Source: Mesocricetibacter intestinalis (lineage in GTDB: Bacteria > Pseudomonadota > Gammaproteobacteria > Enterobacterales > Pasteurellaceae). From it: a stretch of DNA of 64,000 bases. Every line of letters begins with the position of its first letter. The stretch's first letter is position 1. The stretch covers positions 124,001 to 188,000 of the forward strand of contig NZ_SNYQ01000003.1 in NCBI RefSeq assembly GCF_004363295.1. The letters are read 5' to 3'. Both the position numbers and the translations under genes were made by a program. Below are positions 60,740-64,000 of the stretch, in pieces. The notes under the pieces were generated by a model that saw nothing but the letters and a program-made list of their open reading frames with translations, was not told where the DNA came from and made no database searches.

Positions 60740-62214
60740 ATTTAGGTATTGTGCTCCCCTTGGGAATTTATCTGGCCTTTGTGTTCGGTGCCGCGCTATA
60801 TGCTTACGTTAAACGTTCAAAAGGGGATTTTTTAACGGAATATTATGTGGGTAACCGTTCAATGACCGGTTTTGTATTGGCGATGACCACCGCCTCCACC
60901 TATGCCAGCGCCAGTTCCTTTATCGGCGGCCCCGGAGCCGCCTATAAATTCGGGCTGGGCTGGGTTCTGCTCGCAATGATTCAGGTACCCGCGGTATGGC
61001 TGGCCCTAGGTGCACTGGGTAAAAAATTCGCCCTGTTGTCGCGTGAAAGCAATGCGCTGACCATCAGCGACTTACTGCTGTACCGCTACAAAAGCAAATG
61101 GCTGGTATGGATTGCCAGTATCGCTCTGCTTATCGCCTTTTTCGCCGCCATGATGGTTCAGTTTATCGGCGGAGCACGCCTGTTGGAAACCACTATCGGC
61201 ATTTCTTACACACAGGCCTTATTGATCTTCGCCCTCACTGTTGGCATTTATACCTTTATCGGCGGTTTCCGAGCCGTGGTCCTAACGGATACGATTCAGG
61301 GAACGGTAATGATATTAGGTACCCTGGTGCTGCTCGGCGGGGTAATCTATGCCGCCGGCGGAGTTGAAAGCGCGGTAGCCAAATTGAGCGCGATTAATCC
61401 GGACTTGGTCAGCCCTTACGGTCCGGACGAGATGCTGGGCTTCCAATTTATGGCCTCCTTCTGGGTGTTGGTGTGCTTCGGCGTCGTCGGTCTGCCGCAT
61501 ACGGCGGTGCGCTGCATGGCGTTTAAAGACAGTAAAGCCTTGCACCAAGGTATGTTGATCGGTACGGTTATATTAGCCGTGATTATGTTTGGTATGCACC
61601 TTGCCGGTGCTTTGGGGCGCGCCGTAGTACCGGATTTAAACGTACCGGATCAGGTGATTCCGACGCTGATGTTACAGGTGCTGCCACCGATAGTGGCGGG
61701 TATTTTCCTGGCGGCGCCCATGTCGGCGATTATGTCCACCATTGACGCTCAGCTGATTCAGTCTTCGGCGATTTTTGTCAAAGACCTGTATCTATCCGCC
61801 AAACCCGAAGCGGCAACCAATCAGAAACGGATCGGCCGGCTGTCTTCGCTGATCACCTTAAGCATTACTCTGTTACTGATTGTCGCCGCATTAAATCCGC
61901 CGGATATGATTATTTGGCTGAACCTATTTGCCTTCGGCGGGCTGGAAGCCGCATTCTTATGGGTGATTGTACTCGGCATTTACTGGGATAAAGCCAATGC
62001 CGCCGGCGCCGTCAGCTCTATGTTGGTGGGGCTCGGCGTATACATTTTCCTAACCCAGATGAAAGCCGTTGATTTAAATGCTTTGCAGCAATGGATACAA
62101 TATCTGGTACAAGGCGTCAAACTGTTCAGCAAATTCCACGAAGTGGTTCCCTCCTTGGTATGGGGACTTATCGCTTTCCTTATCGGTAACAGATTCGGAC
62201 ATAATACTCCATAA
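60736..62214 (+). CDS. panF: Sodium/pantothenate symporter
   Basis: Sodium:solute symporter family protein of 492 residues that imports pantothenate, precursor of coenzyme A. About 13 membrane segments. Conserved: FLTEYYVGNRSMTGFVLAMTTASTYASASSFIGGPGAAYKFGLGW (about 32-76), GGARLLETTIGISY near 144, FGVVGLPHTAVRCMAFKDSKALH near 252 and APMSAIMSTIDAQLIQSSAIFVKDLY near 326 with the sodium-site serines. Coupled to yhdT through an ATGA overlap. Confidence 0.95.
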   Translation: MNLGIVLPLGIYLAFVFGAALYAYVKRSKGDFLTEYYVGNRSMTGFVLAMTTASTYASASSFIGGPGAAYKFGLGWVLLAMIQVPAVWLALGALGKKFALLSRESNALTISDLLLYRYKSKWLVWIASIALLIAFFAAMMVQFIGGARLLETTIGISYTQALLIFALTVGIYTFIGGFRAVVLTDTIQGTVMILGTLVLLGGVIYAAGGVESAVAKLSAINPDLVSPYGPDEMLGFQFMASFWVLVCFGVVGLPHTAVRCMAFKDSKALHQGMLIGTVILAVIMFGMHLAGALGRAVVPDLNVPDQVIPTLMLQVLPPIVAGIFLAAPMSAIMSTIDAQLIQSSAIFVKDLYLSAKPEAATNQKRIGRLSSLITLSITLLLIVAALNPPDMIIWLNLFAFGGLEAAFLWVIVLGIYWDKANAAGAVSSMLVGLGVYIFLTQMKAVDLNALQQWIQYLVQGVKLFSKFHEVVPSLVWGLIAFLIGNRFGHNTP

Positions 62215-62223
62215 CCTCAAACC

Positions 62224-62240
62224 GCGCCCCTAAGGGGCGC
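62224..62240 (+). terminator. panF terminator hairpin
   Basis: Seven-base stem GCGCCCC/GGGGCGC with a three-base loop, ten bases after panF. Only a short T-run (AGTTT) follows. Confidence 0.5.
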
Positions 62241-62300
62241 AGTTTCCCCGCTAAAATACCCCCGATTGCGGGTGGTAAATAAAAAACTATGCTAAAATCC

Positions 62301-62309
62301 ACCGCACTT
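62301..62309 (-). repeat. DNA uptake signal sequence
   Basis: ACCGCACTT in the panF-prmA gap, about 95 bases before prmA. Confidence 0.85.
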
Positions 62310-62403
62310 TAAAAGAGAAAAAGAGAAAATCAACCCATTGTATAAATCAGCCTGTAAAGGCTGCCGGTTGAGCACCCTTGCATTAAATCAAAAGGAAAAA
62401 AAC

Positions 62404-63285
62404 ATGGCCTGGATTCAAATTCGTCTTAACAGCACCAGTGAAAAAGCCGAGTCCATCAGTGATTTTTTAGAGGAACTGGGATCCGTTTCCGTTACCTTTA
62501 TGGACAGTCAGGATACGCCGATTTTCGAACCCCTTCCCGGCGAAACAAGGTTATGGGGCAATACGGACGTTATCGCCCTGTTTGATGCGGAAACGGATAT
62601 GCAGCCGATTCTGCAGGCATTACAGCACAGCGGCTTATTAGCGCAAGATTTTGCCTACAAAATCGAGCAAATTGAAGATAAGGACTGGGAGCGAGAATGG
62701 ATGGACAATTTCCACCCGATGCGTTTCGGTCGTCGTCTGTGGATTTGTCCGAGTTGGCGCGAAGTGCCGGATCAGAATGCGGTCAACGTCATGCTGGATC
62801 CGGGGCTGGCCTTCGGTACCGGTACCCACCCCACTACCGCACTTTGCTTGGAATGGCTGGACGGTTTGGATTTAAAAGGCAAAACCTTAATTGATTTCGG
62901 CTGCGGTTCCGGCATTCTGGCTATCGCCGCCCTCAAGCTCGGAGCGAAACAGGCGATAGGTATAGATATTGATCCTCAGGCTATTCTGGCCAGCCGCAAT
63001 AACGCAGAGGCCAATGGTGTAGCGGATCGCCTACAGTTATTCCTGTCCGAAGCAAAACCGGCGGATTTAAAGGCGGACGTGGTGGTAGCTAATATTCTGG
63101 CCGGCCCGCTAAAAGAACTCTATCCCGTTATCGGCTCACTGGTTAAAAGCGAGGGGCTGCTGTGCCTGTCCGGTATTCTGGAAACCCAAGCCGCCTCGGT
63201 ATGCGAAACCTACGCCCAAAGCTTTCGATTGGAACCTGTTGCGGTGCGGGAAGAATGGTGCCGTATTACAGGAAAAGTAAAATAA
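62404..63285 (+). CDS. prmA: Ribosomal protein L11 methyltransferase
   Basis: Trimethylates several amino groups of ribosomal protein L11 with SAM. The start at 62404 ([15 protein letters not shown]) has AAGGA seven bases upstream and gives 293 residues, the E. coli length. N-terminal substrate-recognition domain (1-60), a linker, then the Rossmann domain: [21 protein letters not shown] (about 138-158), [21 protein letters not shown] (about 163-183) and [13 protein letters not shown] near 228. An uptake signal lies inside at 62836-62844. Confidence 0.97.
   Translation: MAWIQIRLNSTSEKAESISDFLEELGSVSVTFMDSQDTPIFEPLPGETRLWGNTDVIALFDAETDMQPILQALQHSGLLAQDFAYKIEQIEDKDWEREWMDNFHPMRFGRRLWICPSWREVPDQNAVNVMLDPGLAFGTGTHPTTALCLEWLDGLDLKGKTLIDFGCGSGILAIAALKLGAKQAIGIDIDPQAILASRNNAEANGVADRLQLFLSEAKPADLKADVVVANILAGPLKELYPVIGSLVKSEGLLCLSGILETQAASVCETYAQSFRLEPVAVREEWCRITGKVK
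62836..62844 (-). repeat. DNA uptake signal inside prmA
   Basis: ACCGCACTT in the conserved HPTTALCLE region of prmA. Confidence 0.85.
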
Positions 63286-63335
63286 TTTCAATCTGAAAAT
63301 CTGTGTTTTTTTCCTATTTTGTATAAAAAATATGC

Positions 63336-63364
63336 TTTTCAAATGGGCTAAAAATGCGTATGAT
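63336..63364 (+). promoter_or_regulatory. dusB promoter with GC-rich discriminator
   Basis: -35 TTTTCA (63336-63341), 17-base spacer, -10 TATGAT (63359-63364), then AGCACCCC. In E. coli the dusB-fis promoter has a weak -35 and a GC-rich discriminator and is under stringent control; this one looks the same. Confidence 0.6.
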
Positions 63365-63437
63365 AGCACCCCTTGTCGGCTGATTTCTTCAGCCGATATT
63401 TTGAGCGAGCCGCGATAAAGAAAGGGGATAAAATAAA

Positions 63438-64000
63438 ATGCGAATCGGTTGTTATCAGCTAAAAAACCGCATTCTGCTCGCTCCGATGGCAGGCATTACC
63501 GATCAGCCCTTTCGTAAACTCTGTGCCCATTACGGCGCCGGGCTTACCTTTTCGGAAATGATGTCAACAAACCCGCAAGTTTGGCATACTGAAAAATCCA
63601 AATTGCGTTTGGCTCATCACCGCGAAGCCGGCATTAATGCCGTCCAGATAGCGGGATCCGATCCTGAAGAAATGGCTCAGGCCGCACGGGTGAACGTTAA
63701 TTACGGCGCCGAAATCATTGATATCAATATGGGTTGCCCGGCTAAAAAAGTAAACCGAAAATTAGCCGGTTCCGCATTATTGCAATATCCTGATTTGGTC
63801 GGCAGAATTCTGCAGGCCGTAGTCGCCGCCGTAGAAGTACCCGTAACCCTGAAGATCAGAACCGGTTGGGATCGTAACAACAGAAACTGCCTGCAGATCG
63901 CAAAAATAGCAGAACAAAGCGGTATTCAGGCTTTAACCATTCATGGTCGCACCCGTGAATGTTTATTTGAGGGTGAAGCCGAATACGACAATATTAAAGC
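63438..64000 (+). CDS. dusB: tRNA-dihydrouridine synthase B, N-terminal part
   Basis: FMN- and NADPH-dependent enzyme that reduces uridine to dihydrouridine in the tRNA D-loop. 187 codons are present and the gene runs off the right edge (family about 320-330 residues). The start at 63438 ([26 protein letters not shown]) is typical. FMN-binding and catalytic stretches: LAPMAGITD (14-22), [19 protein letters not shown] with the catalytic Cys near 99, TLKIRTGWD near 139 and LTIHGRTR near 167. In many gamma-proteobacteria fis follows; that would lie outside the window. Confidence 0.95.
   Translation, partial: MRIGCYQLKNRILLAPMAGITDQPFRKLCAHYGAGLTFSEMMSTNPQVWHTEKSKLRLAHHREAGINAVQIAGSDPEEMAQAARVNVNYGAEIIDINMGCPAKKVNRKLAGSALLQYPDLVGRILQAVVAAVEVPVTLKIRTGWDRNNRNCLQIAKIAEQSGIQALTIHGRTRECLFEGEAEYDNIK

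Overview
The window is a stretch of a Pasteurellaceae chromosome (Gammaproteobacteria). The clearest sign is the Haemophilus-type DNA uptake signal AAGTGCGGT, found about seventeen times on either strand, several times as inverted pairs that double as transcription terminators. Gene order (mraZ to lpxC, aroQ-accBC-yhdT-panF-prmA-dusB) and a fused gshAB also fit the family. A Basfia/Mannheimia succiniciproducens-like organism is my guess, not something the sequence proves.

Layout. 1-7.6 kb, minus strand: 5' part of dnaE, the polyamine exporter paeA, a DUF1523 membrane protein, the TatD-type nuclease ycfH, holB, tmk and mltG. 7.8-10.8 kb: a lone lacZ on the plus strand. 10.9-15.9 kb is the accessory-looking part: a flavin reductase-like protein, an Old Yellow Enzyme, an NTF2-like protein with a divergent LysR regulator, then an ABC-type membrane domain without an ATPase facing a MerR regulator that is split by a frameshift. 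16-20 kb, minus: serA, rpiA, hemW, rdgB. 20-38 kb, minus: the complete division and cell wall cluster mraZ-rsmH-ftsL-ftsI-murE-murF-mraY-murD-ftsW-murG-murC-ddlB-ftsQ-ftsA-ftsZ-lpxC, with a promoter and three MraZ-type repeats in front. 38.4-41.7 kb: two tandem CstA-family transporters. 41.8-48.1 kb, minus: a 61-residue Cys-containing protein, tmcA, ybeY, ybeZ and gshAB. 48.1-48.8 kb: a 750-base stretch with possible gene remains. 48.8-64 kb: alaA (minus), the menaquinone genes menF-menD-menH, yedE (minus), menB, menC, then aroQ, accB-accC, yhdT-panF, prmA and the start of dusB.

How the genes work together. The dcw cluster makes lipid II and the septal machinery. The men genes supply menaquinone for anaerobic respiration. 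rpiA and serA supply ribose 5-phosphate and serine, both used for purines, and a PurR-like operator sits on the rpiA promoter. One CstA gene has a class II CRP promoter with exact geometry, its neighbour does not.

Most of the window is conserved housekeeping DNA and I see no defence island, phage, insertion sequence or CRISPR. The observations most worth following are regulatory: an RNA hairpin that would hide the ribosome binding site of the NTF2-like gene, a similar inverted repeat before holB, the MerR-type promoter beside a broken MerR gene, and unexplained DNA at 48.1-48.8 kb and 60.2-60.4 kb. All functions are read from sequence memory. No database search was run.
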